Of a stretch of DNA of 5,277 nt, positions 5,146-5,277 are shown piece by piece. Under the pieces are notes generated by a model. The model saw nothing but the letters and a program-made list of their open reading frames with translations. It was not told where the DNA came from and did no database searches. The translations under genes and the position numbers were made by a program. Each line of letters starts with the position of its first letter. The first letter of the stretch is position 1. Source of the DNA: Microbacteriaceae bacterium (GTDB lineage Bacteria; Actinomycetota; Actinomycetes; Actinomycetales; Microbacteriaceae); assembly GCA_947453285.1 (NCBI GenBank), contig CANGGA010000068.1:1-5277 (forward strand), given 5' to 3'.

Positions 5146-5277
5146 TTGCGCAGTTAGACCACGCGATCACATTCACAATCACGGTTGCCGGTTATGCGTC
5201 ATTCGTCGTTTTCGGTTTGGTCTTCTGGCTGGTAACCCGTCGCAAGGGTTCAAGCGTTGCTGGCGTTGGGCCAATGA
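5142..5277 (+). CDS. Small membrane protein, 3' end beyond window
   Basis: The ATG at 5142-5144 overlaps the previous gene's TGA by two bases (ATGA). A GGA eight to ten bases upstream (5132-5134) can serve as ribosome-binding site. Forty-five codons are visible: MIAQLDHAITFTITVAGY leads into a hydrophobic stretch (about residues 9-31) followed by TRRKGSS, which follows the positive-inside pattern for a single helix with the basic end in the cytoplasm. The reading frame stays open to the window edge. No family can be assigned from this fragment. Coupling to the six-helix protein suggests a two-subunit membrane unit. Confidence 0.65.
   Translation, partial: MIAQLDHAITFTITVAGYASFVVFGLVFWLVTRRKGSSVAGVGPM

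Overview
The window looks like a compact chromosomal stretch from a small-genome actinobacterium. The best guess is a freshwater Microbacteriaceae of the Rhodoluna/Aquiluna ('Luna') type. This is inferred from base composition near half G+C by eye, very short intergenic gaps, leaderless-style promoters (TANNNT six bases before ATG), and the style of the half-size ABC exporter. Nothing in the window proves the taxon. There are no RNA genes, insertion sequences, CRISPR arrays or attachment sites, and no gene-free stretch exceeds 300 bases.

Left block (minus strand, 1-994): an OmpR/PhoB-type response regulator is followed after 10 bases by the start of a DUF1801 (YdhG-like) protein that runs off the left edge. 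The regulator's winged-helix output domain is intact, but its receiver has His in place of the phosphoacceptor Asp and Arg in place of the conserved Lys. It is therefore probably a phosphorylation-independent pseudo-receiver regulator. No histidine kinase is visible.

Centre (plus strand, 1160-4095): divergent from the regulator is a membrane-anchored collagen-like protein with three Gly-X-Y tracts, including five consecutive Gly-Thr-Asn triplets. Between the second and third tracts lies a segment resembling phage tail-fibre repeats. After 38 bases comes a 614-residue ABC exporter half-transporter with every nucleotide-binding motif intact. The exporter's start codon sits in the loop of a perfect 12-bp inverted repeat. 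A TAGACT -10 element lies exactly where a leaderless transcript would begin at the ATG.

Right block (4070-5277): a four-helix DUF1761 membrane protein on the minus strand overlaps the exporter tail-to-tail by 26 bases. Divergent from it, across 65 bases holding two opposed -10 elements, is an unrecognised six-helix membrane protein with a TTG start. That gene is coupled by an ATGA overlap to another small membrane protein cut by the right edge.

Functional reading: the regulator and the collagen-like gene share a 165-base divergent control region, so regulation of one by the other is plausible but unproven. The points most worth following are the degenerate receiver and the two inverted repeats (regulator and exporter). 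Both repeats enclose the start codon, with the right arm beginning at the first or second base after the ATG. I see no clear evidence of a wholly new system; most genes belong to known families.
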